This document shows positions 1 through 7,143 of a stretch of 42,047 nucleotides of DNA, piece after piece (the first letter of the stretch is position 1; every line of letters starts with the position of its first letter). The stretch comes from a virus. The translations under genes and the position numbers were made by a program. Where the stretch lies: the IMG/VR virus record IMGVR_UViG_3300040806_000461, positions 1-42,047 of that record. One strand, given 5' to 3'. A model generated the notes under the pieces. It was not told where the DNA came from. It saw nothing but the letters and a program-made list of their open reading frames with translations, and did no database searches.

Positions 1-5
1 AATAA

Positions 6-203
6 ATGTCGATTGGCATAGCATTACACAACAGTTATGAATACACATGCAAAGCATGTGAGGTGATTAGAACTGCATTTATTGCGGGTTTAGTATTTGT
101 AATCACAATTAGTGAGACTGCAGGACGTGCAAGAGCGGCACATGCATTATCACAAATGGGTTACCATGAAGAGGCAAAAAGAATAATGTTGGGTGACAAC
201 TAA
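6..203 (+). CDS. Small hypothetical membrane-associated phage protein
   Basis: A 65-residue ORF. It has one hydrophobic stretch (residues about 22-36, AFIAGLVFVITISE) followed by an Ala/Arg-rich amphipathic C-terminal part with the motif ARAAHALSQMGYHEEAKRIM. I recall similar short proteins ending in 'MGYxxEAK' from marine T4-like phages, but no function is known to me. The start lies only five bases into the window, so the promoter and ribosome-binding site cannot be judged and a longer N-terminus cannot be excluded. A rho-independent terminator follows directly after the stop, so this is the last gene of a plus-strand unit. Confidence 0.6.
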   Translation: MSIGIALHNSYEYTCKACEVIRTAFIAGLVFVITISETAGRARAAHALSQMGYHEEAKRIMLGDN

Positions 204-205
204 GT

Positions 206-238
206 AGAAGGAGAATTATCTCCTTCTTTTCTTTTCTA
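206..238 (+). terminator. Rho-independent terminator, embedded in the end of the opposing gene
   Basis: AGAAGGAGA (206-214), loop ATTA (215-218), TCTCCTTCT (219-227), then a T-rich tract (TTTCTTTTCT). The 9-bp perfect stem and U-tract suit termination of the plus-strand transcript. The loop holds the stop codon (TAA, read on the minus strand at 218-216) of the convergent kinase gene. Its last codons (Lys-Arg-Arg-Arg) form one stem arm. Confidence 0.8.
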
Positions 239-923
239 GTTCGTTAGCAATCCACTGCTTTGCAATGTAGTTCTTAACTGGAGTTTTGACCATGTTACGA
301 ACTCTCTTAAAGACCATTTGTAGAACATCATCATTAGGACCATTGTTGTCGAGAATGATAAAGTTCTTGCTACCAAAGAAACGCTGAAATGCACCAATGT
401 TCTTTTGAACATCCATCCACATTGATTTGACTTCTTCTCTTGGTAGTGTTCTTTTTCTTGCTTGATTTCTTTCTTGTGCAACTTCTTCTGAAGTATTAAC
501 GAAAATCATATAAGTATCATAACCGAGTTGCTTTAGCGATGCCGCTTGTCTTTGAATTTTGTCAAAGTCTTTACCAGTACCATCAATAACAACACCAAGA
601 CGACCCATTAAAAAATTTGATTGTCTTGCCTTTGTCACTCGCTTTGCTTGTCCGCGAATTTCTTGACCTTTATCTGAGTAGATATCTTCTGGTGTTGTAT
701 CCATACCAGCATCTTTTAACATCTTCTCATAAATGTCATCTGAGTTAACTACTTTAAGACCCATACCACCAGTCGTTTGTTTTTGAACATAAGACTTACC
801 TGAACCAGGACCTCCTGCTAAGAAGAATGCTTTGAAGATGCCAGGATCATAAACGCCCTCATTTAAATCTGCAATTTGTTCTACTACAATTGCATCTTTA
901 ATATCTTGAAATCTTTTACCCAT
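216..923 (-). CDS. P-loop kinase / zeta-toxin-like nucleotide-binding protein
   Basis: A 235-residue protein with a Walker A motif GGPGSGKS at residues 37-44. A VNSDDIYEKML segment (about 59-69) resembles the acceptor-side Asp region of the zeta-toxin/polynucleotide-kinase-like P-loop family, and GVVIDGTGKD (about 110-119) is a plausible substrate-binding strand. An Arg-rich lid-like region (QERNQARKRTLPREEV) follows. Families of this type phosphorylate nucleotides, sugars or nucleic acids; the substrate here is unknown. Related P-loop proteins are common in marine T4-like phages. It is the only minus-strand gene in the first 12 kb. It has a GGAG ribosome-binding site just upstream and a late-type TATAAATA box at 961-954 on its strand. 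Confidence 0.75.
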   Translation of the reverse strand: MGKRFQDIKDAIVVEQIADLNEGVYDPGIFKAFFLAGGPGSGKSYVQKQTTGGMGLKVVNSDDIYEKMLKDAGMDTTPEDIYSDKGQEIRGQAKRVTKARQSNFLMGRLGVVIDGTGKDFDKIQRQAASLKQLGYDTYMIFVNTSEEVAQERNQARKRTLPREEVKSMWMDVQKNIGAFQRFFGSKNFIILDNNGPNDDVLQMVFKRVRNMVKTPVKNYIAKQWIANELEKKRRR

Positions 924-935
924 CTTATTACTCCG

Positions 936-943
936 TATAAATA
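936..943 (+). promoter_or_regulatory. T4-type late promoter box (TATAAATA), plus strand
   Basis: An exact TATAAATA. T4 late promoters consist of this box, with transcription starting about 6 bases downstream, here near 949. It would serve the gene at 985. It faces an oppositely oriented box at 954-961. Confidence 0.65.
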
Positions 944-953
944 TATCTAAGAG

Positions 954-961
954 TATTTATA
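954..961 (-). promoter_or_regulatory. T4-type late promoter box (TATAAATA), minus strand
   Basis: TATTTATA on the plus strand, that is TATAAATACTCT on the minus strand. The predicted start is near 948, giving a leader of about 25 bases with GGAG before the kinase start at 923. Together with 936-943 it forms an inverted repeat with inward-facing boxes. Confidence 0.65.
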
Positions 962-984
962 TTTTTACTATAGAGAGGATTATA

Positions 985-1587
985 ATGTCTGAAGAAAATG
1001 ATGCTTATGAACATGAGACATATGATACAACTCAGCGCCGAGTGACAAAAGAAGGCATTCAATATGCTAGTGGTTCATCAAGAGTAACAACTAACCGACA
1101 AATTGGTGAAGTATCCAAAATTGGTAAACTAAATCCAGTTGAAGTCTATGCTACTGAAAATAAAAAAGTGATGGTATCTCTTGATGATATACTTATCAGA
1201 GAGCGTCTTAGAGACGGTACATTTAAACTTCCTGAGGGAACTAAGTATGTGGGTAACAAAAATGATGATGGTAGTGTGTTACAAGGAAGTTATGCCCGCA
1301 AATATACGTTAAGCGCAGATGCGCCTGTACAACCTGGTGATGTTATAGAAATTATTGATCCGGCGGATCAACATTTTGGACAACGTGCAATTGTATATAG
1401 AATTCGTTCAACTTCATCCTGGACTATTTCATGTCACTTTATTGATGGTAAACACAACTCAACTAAGTGGGTGTTTAATGGTGACCAATATGCTCTAGTT
1501 AAGCGATGTGGTGCATTAGAAGCGACCGACTATATATTTCATGGTTTGGAAAGAAGTAAAAGAATTGTTAGAGAGGATGATGAGTAA
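985..1587 (+). CDS. Conserved hypothetical phage protein
   Basis: A 200-residue soluble protein with no signal peptide or membrane segment. The first 60 residues are polar and Thr/Asp/Glu-rich (THETYDTTQRR-like), and the rest looks like a mixed beta domain (VEVYATENKKVMVSLDDILI, then DVIEIIDPADQHFGQRAIVY). I do not recognise the family. The start has GAGAGG at about 974-979 and lies downstream of a late promoter box at 936-943, so it is likely expressed late. The stop codon abuts the GTG start of the next gene, so the two are probably translationally coupled. Confidence 0.7.
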   Translation: MSEENDAYEHETYDTTQRRVTKEGIQYASGSSRVTTNRQIGEVSKIGKLNPVEVYATENKKVMVSLDDILIRERLRDGTFKLPEGTKYVGNKNDDGSVLQGSYARKYTLSADAPVQPGDVIEIIDPADQHFGQRAIVYRIRSTSSWTISCHFIDGKHNSTKWVFNGDQYALVKRCGALEATDYIFHGLERSKRIVREDDE

Positions 1588-2214
1588 GTGAACATTGATT
1601 ATATTTTTCCGCATCCAATCGCGGAGGTGCAACTAGATATCGATAATGACAAACTATTACAAACAGTAGAAACCACTATTAGAGATTACTCAAACAATCC
1701 TTGGGATTGTGAAGTATTTTCAACTTACACTCATAGAGAATTAAATGACGATATTATGAGTGTCAATATTGAACTATTAGAGCAGGTTCAATATCACGGT
1801 AGAGAATTCATAAAAGAAGTTGGATGGCATACTGATGCGCCTTTGTATGCAGGTGACTTTTGGTTTAATTTTTATGAGAATGTTCATTGGCAGGAATCAC
1901 ATCATCACGGTATACATGACATATGTGCAATATATTACGCCACACCTGATATAGTTGCAACAGAATTTTTAAATCCAAACGACTATACATTTCATGCGAA
2001 GTATCCTAGAACTGGAAACAGTCCTGTTACTCAAAAATATTACAGTTCATTTCCTAAACCAGGAAAACTAATATTATTTCCTGGATATATAATGCATCAG
2101 GTTCCTTATAAGACTAGACAACCTATTACATATAAACAGCGAAGATTGACAGTTGCTTTCAATTTTGATAAAGAAACTGATAGAATTGCCAACATTTGCC
2201 AAAAAAAGACTTGA
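1588..2214 (+). CDS. 2-oxoglutarate/Fe(II)-dependent oxygenase
   Basis: A 208-residue protein of the phage 2OG-Fe(II) oxygenase group (2OG-FeII_Oxy_5 type). The opening IDYIFPHPIAEVQL matches the 'FPTPI' start typical of the family. The metal site is probably in ESHHHGIHD (His105-His107 region) with distal His170 in LILFPGYIMHQVPY. Arg185/186 before LTVAFNF would bind 2-oxoglutarate. Such enzymes hydroxylate proteins, nucleotides or small molecules; the substrate is unknown. I accept the GTG start because it gives the conserved N-terminus and follows directly after the preceding stop, with GAGAGG about 11 bases upstream. One of four such enzymes in the window. Confidence 0.8.
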   Translation: MNIDYIFPHPIAEVQLDIDNDKLLQTVETTIRDYSNNPWDCEVFSTYTHRELNDDIMSVNIELLEQVQYHGREFIKEVGWHTDAPLYAGDFWFNFYENVHWQESHHHGIHDICAIYYATPDIVATEFLNPNDYTFHAKYPRTGNSPVTQKYYSSFPKPGKLILFPGYIMHQVPYKTRQPITYKQRRLTVAFNFDKETDRIANICQKKT

Positions 2215-2239
2215 CAAACTATACGAAGAGTGTTATATT
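2211..2239 (+). promoter_or_regulatory. Sigma-70-type promoter of the bS21 gene
   Basis: TTGACA at 2211-2216, a 17-bp spacer, TATATT at 2234-2239. The expected start is about 7 bases after the -10 element, at 2246, which is the A of the bS21 ATG. The -35 overlaps the stop codon of the oxygenase gene. Confidence 0.75.
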
Positions 2240-2245
2240 AAATTT

Positions 2246-2515
2246 ATGACTTATAAAAATAACTACAACAGTAATAGACGATACGTTAAAAACGATGATA
2301 GACCACGCGATGGGGGTCTAGAAGTAACAGTACGCAACGGCGATGTTGAAAAAGCATTGCGTCTGTTTAAGAAGAAAGTACAAAAATCTGGAATACTCAA
2401 AGAACTAAAAGCAAAACAGTACTATGAGAAACCAGCAGAAGCAAAACAACGCAAGAAAAAAGAAGCAGTTAAGCGTTGGAGAAAACTACAGAAGAAACTT
2501 GAAGAAAATTCTTGA
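2246..2515 (+). CDS. rpsU: Ribosomal protein bS21 homologue
   Basis: An 89-residue basic protein. From residue 24, GLEVTVRNGDVEKALRLFKK, through SGILKELKAKQYYEKPAEAK (residues about 48-67), to a Lys/Arg-rich helical end, it follows bacterial S21 closely. S21 sits by the 30S platform near the anti-Shine-Dalgarno region and takes part in start-site selection. Viral S21 genes are known in marine phages. A short Asn/Arg-rich N-terminal extension (residues 1-22) is unusual. I place the start at ATG 2246, not further upstream, because homology begins here and a strong promoter would start transcription exactly at this ATG. No Shine-Dalgarno is present, so the message is probably leaderless. Confidence 0.87.
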   Translation: MTYKNNYNSNRRYVKNDDRPRDGGLEVTVRNGDVEKALRLFKKKVQKSGILKELKAKQYYEKPAEAKQRKKKEAVKRWRKLQKKLEENS

Positions 2516-2540
2516 CATACTGACTGACTTATGATACATT
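2512..2540 (+). promoter_or_regulatory. Sigma-70-type promoter overlapping the bS21 stop codon
   Basis: TTGACA at 2512-2517, a 17-bp spacer, TACATT at 2535-2540. The TGA inside the -35 element is the stop codon of the bS21 gene. It would start transcription near 2547, about 23 bases before the next gene's ATG. Confidence 0.6.
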
Positions 2541-2569
2541 AATATAGTTAATGATACAACGAGGTGATG

Positions 2570-3163
2570 ATGAATATATTCTATCTACATAATGACCCTA
2601 AAACATGCGCTGAGTGGCATGTAGACAAACATGTGAGTAAGATGCTTGTCGAGTATGCACAACTCATGTCAACCGCCCACAGGGTGCTTGACGGCGTAGA
2701 GTACACTGATTATAGCAAGAACAACAGAAAAGTAAAACGATGGCGTTTACAGAACGATAATGCAGAGCAAATCGTATATAAAGCGTGTCATGTCAATCAC
2801 CCGTCTGCTATTTGGGTTCGCCAGTCTGTCTCTCATTATAAGTGGTTGTACGACCTCTGGTCTGAGTTGCATAAAGAGTTCATCTATAGATACGGAAAGA
2901 CCCATGCTAGTTATACGCTTCTGTCAGAACTTCTAAGAACTGTACCGACAAATATTCCCAATACTAATTTTACAGAACCGCCTCAAGCAATGAAGCAGTT
3001 TCCACAATGCATGGTAGAAGGTGATAGCATCAGTGCTTATCGCAACTTTTATCGTGAGGCAAAAAAGACTTTTGCTAACTGGAAAAAGAGAGATGTACCT
3101 CAATGGTACAATAACCAATCACTAAATAGAGATATAGATAATGCCTACATACACGTTTATTAA
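2570..3163 (+). CDS. Conserved phage protein, 'MNIFYL...DKHV' family, unknown function
   Basis: About 197 residues beginning MNIFYLHNDPKTCAEWHVDK, with a regular His pattern (HVDKHVSKMLVEYAQLMSTA), a conserved central segment (HPSAIWVRQSVSHYKWLYDL) and an ending RNFYREAKKTFANWKKRDVP. I recall this family as common in T4-like marine phages without an assigned function; the conserved His, Asp and Trp could mean an enzyme. Three in-frame starts exist (GTG 2564, ATG 2567, ATG 2570). I prefer ATG 2570 because GAGG at 2561-2564 then has a 5-base spacing and the conserved N-terminus begins there. Its end overlaps the next gene by 23 bases. Confidence 0.75.
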   Translation: MNIFYLHNDPKTCAEWHVDKHVSKMLVEYAQLMSTAHRVLDGVEYTDYSKNNRKVKRWRLQNDNAEQIVYKACHVNHPSAIWVRQSVSHYKWLYDLWSELHKEFIYRYGKTHASYTLLSELLRTVPTNIPNTNFTEPPQAMKQFPQCMVEGDSISAYRNFYREAKKTFANWKKRDVPQWYNNQSLNRDIDNAYIHVY

Positions 3164-3440
3164 TAATCAAACTGGAGAAGTATTTGACGAATTCATGTCA
3201 TGGAAAGACCGAGAAGACTTCCTTAAAACACATCCCAATATTGAACCAATCATTACCGCTCCTTCAATTGTTGGCGGCGTATCACTATCTGATAAAACCA
3301 CAGACGGATTCAAAGAAGTAATGTCACGAATTGGAGAGAATGCTCCTGGATCGGCAGTGGATCAACAATACAATCGTAAGTCTATTAAGAGAAGTCAGAC
3401 TGAACAAATTTTAGCAAAGCATAGGGCGAAAAATAAATGA
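3141..3440 (+). CDS. Small FmdB-like protein lacking zinc cysteines
   Basis: A 99-residue protein with the N-terminus MPTYTFINNQTGEVFDEFMS, which has the strand pattern of FmdB/zinc-ribbon regulators (MPTY.F.C..C) but no cysteine at all. The centre (ITAPSIVGGVS) and the following FKEVMSRIGENAPGS segment are typical of a conserved T4-like marine phage protein of unknown role. It overlaps the preceding gene by 23 bases, and its stop overlaps the next start (ATGA at 3437-3440), so it is translated as part of an operon. Confidence 0.7.
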   Translation: MPTYTFINNQTGEVFDEFMSWKDREDFLKTHPNIEPIITAPSIVGGVSLSDKTTDGFKEVMSRIGENAPGSAVDQQYNRKSIKRSQTEQILAKHRAKNK

Positions 3441-4489
3441 TAGATGTTATCAATGATTTTGCGAAATGGTTATCCAAACGAGGAAAAGTAGAGCAACCTA
3501 AGATTGAGTTTTATTCTTCAGTTGAGGGAATAGAAAAGTGGGCACCTATTGTACCAGCATCAAAATATATTCCTAACTGGTATAAACAACTACCTGCACA
3601 AAAAGTTCACACTTACGAAGAAATTAGAGTTATGTCCGATGCTACTAAAACTTTTCTTCCTACTGGCAATCCTCCAGAATGGAGAACTGCCGGTCAAACA
3701 ATAAAAACATGTCCTGGCATACAAGATTACTTAACAAATGGATTTATTGTTCCATTTTGGGGTTCTGCAATGCTTGAAATTTCTGCTAACGGTAATAGTG
3801 CTGTGGCAGTAACTTCATCGGCACTTGCACAATACTATCCTGATGGTGCAGATGGAAAGTCAACAGGAAACAATGCTGACTTTGTTAATCTTGACGTTAT
3901 GACAAGAGATAGTGATATCACTGCTTGGCAAGAGATGATAGCATATATGCGTGGACATGGATTCACCGAAGAAGAGATTGGGGATTGGACTAAAAATCAA
4001 AAAACACATTCATCTTCATGGGACTTTGGCGCACACCCGCAATATCAATACTCAACAATGATAAACGAGTGGCCTGACGAATGGGCAAAAGTAGTTCTAA
4101 AACTGAACTCACCTTGGAGAATTATGACACCTCCTGGTTATTCTACTATGATTACAAATTTAGATTATCATTTTGATACACAACAATTATTCTCTGTTCT
4201 TCCTGGAATCATTAATACAGATTACTACAGAACATTTAATATGTTTATGCACTTTAAAACAAGAGGATGTAAGTTTCTTATTCCTTTTCAGCAACCACTC
4301 TGCAGGTACATCATGATTAAGCGCACAGATTTACCTTTTGAAGTTCGGACTATGACAAAAGAAGACGAACAGGCAGAGCGAGAAAAAATGAACCTATTAA
4401 ACACAAATTGGGGTTCTTCAAAACCTTATCGTTTGATGGGTAAGATATTTAATAAAGGAAAAGGAGGTGGGTGTCCATTTAATCATTGA
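3437..4489 (+). CDS. Conserved hypothetical phage protein, 350 aa
   Basis: A soluble 350-residue protein. Landmarks are an N-terminal IEFYSSVEGIEKWAPIVPAS, KYIPNWYKQLP, a TIKTCPGIQDYLTNGFIVPF core, a region rich in aromatic residues, and a Gly/Cys-containing end (GKGGGCPFNH). The 'IPxWYK ... CPG ... GFIVPFW' arrangement recurs in proteins from T4-like marine phages and in some bacterial islands, without a known function as far as I know. The ATGA overlap with the gene before shows coupled translation. No membrane segment or signal peptide is seen. Confidence 0.7.
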   Translation: MIDVINDFAKWLSKRGKVEQPKIEFYSSVEGIEKWAPIVPASKYIPNWYKQLPAQKVHTYEEIRVMSDATKTFLPTGNPPEWRTAGQTIKTCPGIQDYLTNGFIVPFWGSAMLEISANGNSAVAVTSSALAQYYPDGADGKSTGNNADFVNLDVMTRDSDITAWQEMIAYMRGHGFTEEEIGDWTKNQKTHSSSWDFGAHPQYQYSTMINEWPDEWAKVVLKLNSPWRIMTPPGYSTMITNLDYHFDTQQLFSVLPGIINTDYYRTFNMFMHFKTRGCKFLIPFQQPLCRYIMIKRTDLPFEVRTMTKEDEQAEREKMNLLNTNWGSSKPYRLMGKIFNKGKGGGCPFNH

Positions 4490-4540
4490 TTATGTTATTG
4501 ATGTTCAGAATATGATGTCAGTCATAACAGAGGAGAACAC

Positions 4541-5278
4541 ATGACCAAATCTAAAGTAATTACCGTTAAAGCATTATCAGACACGTTACTAAAAAAAGTT
4601 AAACCGATTACAACCAATCAGGAAAAAACTTTTGAGGCATTTAATAACGAAAAGAATTTAATCCTTCATGGATGTGCTGGAACAGGGAAAACTTTTATTG
4701 CATTATATCTTGCAATGAACGCAATCCTATCGCGTAAAGTTGACCAAAGAAAAGTTGTATTAGTTAGGTCTATGTTACCTATCAGAGATATAGGTTTTCT
4801 TCCTGGATCACAAGAAGAGAAATCTGCAGTATATAATGAACCATATGTGGCATTGATGAATGAACTATTTCCTGGTGTAGAGAATCCATACGAACTTGCT
4901 AAATATCAAGAGATACTAGAATTTCTTCCTACATCATACATAAGAGGTATAACACTTATTGATAGTATTGTAATTGTGGATGAGTGTCAAAACTTAAACT
5001 TTCATGAGTTAGACACAATTATAACAAGAGTTGGTGAAAACTCTAAAATTATTTTCTCTGGTGACTTCATGCAAACTGATTTGACTAGACAGAATGAACA
5101 GAGAGGTATCATTGACTTTATGGACATTGTAAAGAATATGAAATCTTTTGATATGATTGATTTTAAAGAAGAAGACATTGTACGAAGCGGACTTGTTAAA
5201 GAGTATATCATAGCGAAGAACAGAAAAGAGTACGCTGGTCTTTACGAGAGTATAGACAAAAAACTAAAAATTGCATAA
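4541..5278 (+). CDS. phoH: PhoH-like P-loop ATPase
   Basis: A 245-residue PhoH family protein. Walker A is GCAGTGKT at residues 44-51. The PhoH signature VVLVRSMLPIRDIGFLPGS follows (72-90), with Walker B VIVDECQN at 144-151 and the sensor segment KIIFSGDFMQTDL (169-181). PhoH is very frequent in marine phages and is often treated as a phosphate-stress marker; its biochemical role (possibly RNA helicase or nuclease related) is unsettled. The length suits the stand-alone phage form. The start has AGAGGAG about 8 bases upstream. A 50-base gap from the preceding gene holds a weak TTGATT/TATGAT pair with a 19-bp spacer that I do not call as a promoter. Confidence 0.9.
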   Translation: MTKSKVITVKALSDTLLKKVKPITTNQEKTFEAFNNEKNLILHGCAGTGKTFIALYLAMNAILSRKVDQRKVVLVRSMLPIRDIGFLPGSQEEKSAVYNEPYVALMNELFPGVENPYELAKYQEILEFLPTSYIRGITLIDSIVIVDECQNLNFHELDTIITRVGENSKIIFSGDFMQTDLTRQNEQRGIIDFMDIVKNMKSFDMIDFKEEDIVRSGLVKEYIIAKNRKEYAGLYESIDKKLKIA

Positions 5279-5287
5279 GGAAAAAAT

Positions 5288-5797
5288 ATGAAAGACAATT
5301 ACGCAGAGTGTTTAAAAACCATCCTTCATCATGAGGGTGGTTATGTAAATCATCCTAAAGACCCAGGAGGTGAAACTAATCTTGGTGTCACCAAACGTGT
5401 TTATGAAGAATGGGGTGGAACAAAAGATATGAAAGACCTTACGGTTGATGATGTTGCTCCAATTTATGAAAAAAATTATTGGGGTCGCGTTAAAGGAGAT
5501 GAACTGCCTAGTGGATTAGACCTCTGCGTATTTGACTTTGGTGTGAATGCTGGTACAGGACGTGCCGCCAAATATCTACAGCGAATGATTGGTACTGTAG
5601 CGGATGGTGGAATTGGTCCTAACACACTTAAAGCAGTTGCAAACTACGTTGATGAGAATGGCATTGAAGGTGCTATCAGAGAGTATCAATCTGCGAGACA
5701 GAGTTACTATGAATCCTTGAGTACCTTTGATACATTTGGAAAAGGTTGGACTCGCCGTGTAGAAGAAACAACAGAGAAGGCACTAAGTTTAATTTAG
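5288..5797 (+). CDS. GH108-type endolysin (N-acetylmuramidase)
   Basis: A 169-residue lysozyme of glycoside hydrolase family 108. The catalytic motif HHEGGYVNHPKDPGGETN holds the presumed catalytic Glu16, followed by LGVTKRVYEEWGG. The C-terminal half (CVFDFGVNAGTGRAAKYLQR, GGIGPNTLKAV) is the peptidoglycan-binding part of the family. It cleaves the glycan strand of the host wall. There is no signal peptide, so it needs a holin or another route out. The start has AAGGA (5277-5281) 6 bases upstream, so it is cotranscribed with phoH, 9 bases away. A separate exported wall hydrolase lies at 8839. Confidence 0.88.
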   Translation: MKDNYAECLKTILHHEGGYVNHPKDPGGETNLGVTKRVYEEWGGTKDMKDLTVDDVAPIYEKNYWGRVKGDELPSGLDLCVFDFGVNAGTGRAAKYLQRMIGTVADGGIGPNTLKAVANYVDENGIEGAIREYQSARQSYYESLSTFDTFGKGWTRRVEETTEKALSLI

Positions 5798-5809
5798 TGA
5801 AAATTTATT

Positions 5810-6448
5810 ATGACTGATAATGCTAACCGCGAAGATTTAGAACCAGTAAGATATATGGAACTTGGAAGTAGCGAGGAAGACAAACGATTATACTCAGATT
5901 ACTTCCAAAGGTCCTTCTATTGGATGTTTGGTGCTGGCGCGGATGGAGCATTTGCACATAGAAATTATTTTGTTTCTGACTATGATAATAATTTAAACTA
6001 TATCAAATGCAATCCATATGTTAAAAATATTTGGATAAAGATAGCACAGAAGTTAGACATAAATGTTAAGACCCAAGTTGGTAGATGTTACCTTCTTGGA
6101 CAAACAGCGCAAATGGATGGTCCTTGGCATCAAGACAATATCGAAGATGATGACTGTAGAACAATTGTATATTATCCTGTAAAAGAAGTTCATCGTAGAC
6201 ATAGAGGAACTCAGTTTAGATTTGATGATGGTGCGGAAGAAGAAGCACCTTATCAACAAGATTGGTTCGTTGATTTCAATGCGGACATTTATCACAGAGG
6301 ATTATCAACAACATCTAAAGATGATTTACGAGTTGCGCTAGTATTTCAGTGTTATCACTTATCAAAAGTACAAGACTTTATTTTTCAGAACACTTGTGGT
6401 AATGATGAACGATTAGATGGTTTGATTGGTCCTATTATTCCAAGATGA
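5810..6448 (+). CDS. 2-oxoglutarate/Fe(II)-dependent oxygenase (HxD type)
   Basis: A 212-residue protein. The double-stranded beta-helix residues are clear: His107-x-Asp109 in GPWHQDNIEDD, distal His162 in DFNADIYHRGLS, and Arg174 in DDLRVALVFQ for the 2-oxoglutarate carboxylate. GTQFRFDDGAEEE is the usual strand between them. This matches the prolyl-4-hydroxylase-like group of phage 2OG oxygenases; the substrate is unknown. No Shine-Dalgarno precedes the ATG (the upstream sequence is AAAATTTATT), so translation probably depends on the endolysin gene 12 bases upstream. Its stop overlaps the next start (ATGA, 6445-6448). Confidence 0.8.
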   Translation: MTDNANREDLEPVRYMELGSSEEDKRLYSDYFQRSFYWMFGAGADGAFAHRNYFVSDYDNNLNYIKCNPYVKNIWIKIAQKLDINVKTQVGRCYLLGQTAQMDGPWHQDNIEDDDCRTIVYYPVKEVHRRHRGTQFRFDDGAEEEAPYQQDWFVDFNADIYHRGLSTTSKDDLRVALVFQCYHLSKVQDFIFQNTCGNDERLDGLIGPIIPR

Positions 6449-7143
6449 TTTTTGATAGTAAAAACATTGAAACAAGACATTCATTTAGATTTAAGAGTAT
6501 AGATGTTAAAAATAATCTATCTCTGAAGTATCCACGTTGTCTTATAGACATAACTAAGTTGAACGTGTCGTATTGCGATGAATTGTATAAGTTTCTTTTG
6601 AGTGAAGTATCAACTCTTATGAAACTAGATGGTCACAAAGAAACTACAGGACTTGATGACCAAAGTCTTTCTACAAGATGGGATAGATATAATCTTCTAA
6701 CAAAGTACAAAGACAACAAATTAATTCAAGAACTTGAAAAAAACATCTTGACTTCTTATGAAAAGTATTGTATACTATCTAATACTGAGATTGAACCTAT
6801 AATGGTTCATTGTTGGTATAATGTTTTAGAAGCAGGACAAAGCATAAGTGAACATGTACATGACTATGGAACATATTCATATATCAGTGGTAATCTTTTT
6901 GTTGGTGGTGCTTGCGATACTTCTGTGACAAAATATATAATTATTAATAGAGATGAAGAATTGAATATGAAAAATAATGTTGGAGATATGACCTACTTTC
7001 CTATGTATCTTCCACATCAAACAAATACCTATGATGGAGATATCCCTAGAGTAACCATAGGTATAAACATATATCCCAAAAGATTTTATGAAGACTTTCG
7101 CAAAAACAACCACAACTGGATAGAACATGTTTACACATCTTGA
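6445..7143 (+). CDS. 2-oxoglutarate/Fe(II)-dependent oxygenase, divergent
   Basis: A 232-residue protein. The C-terminal half has the fold signature: HCWYNVLEAGQSISEHVHD (His137/His139), a central strand YSYISGNLFV, GDMTYFPMYLPHQT (His191), and PRVTIGINIYP (Arg202). The N-terminal 110 residues are polar and not recognisable. It is likely a further member of the phage 2OG-Fe(II) group; the metal ligands are less certain than in the neighbour. It starts inside the preceding stop (ATGA) and overlaps the exonuclease gene by 17 bases, so the three are translationally linked. Confidence 0.65.
   Translation: MIFDSKNIETRHSFRFKSIDVKNNLSLKYPRCLIDITKLNVSYCDELYKFLLSEVSTLMKLDGHKETTGLDDQSLSTRWDRYNLLTKYKDNKLIQELEKNILTSYEKYCILSNTEIEPIMVHCWYNVLEAGQSISEHVHDYGTYSYISGNLFVGGACDTSVTKYIIINRDEELNMKNNVGDMTYFPMYLPHQTNTYDGDIPRVTIGINIYPKRFYEDFRKNNHNWIEHVYTS
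6748..6776 (+). promoter_or_regulatory. Possible internal sigma-70-type promoter
   Basis: TTGACT at 6748-6753, a 17-bp spacer, TATACT at 6771-6776, inside the oxygenase coding region. The hexamers and spacing are identical to the promoter at 8804-8832. It could drive the exonuclease gene at 7127 independently, but AT-rich coding sequence can produce such matches by chance. Confidence 0.35.

Noticed and set aside
2153-2245. Upstream extension of the bS21 frame
   Set aside because: The extra residues overlap the oxygenase gene and have no S21 similarity. The promoter starts transcription at 2246, after this segment.
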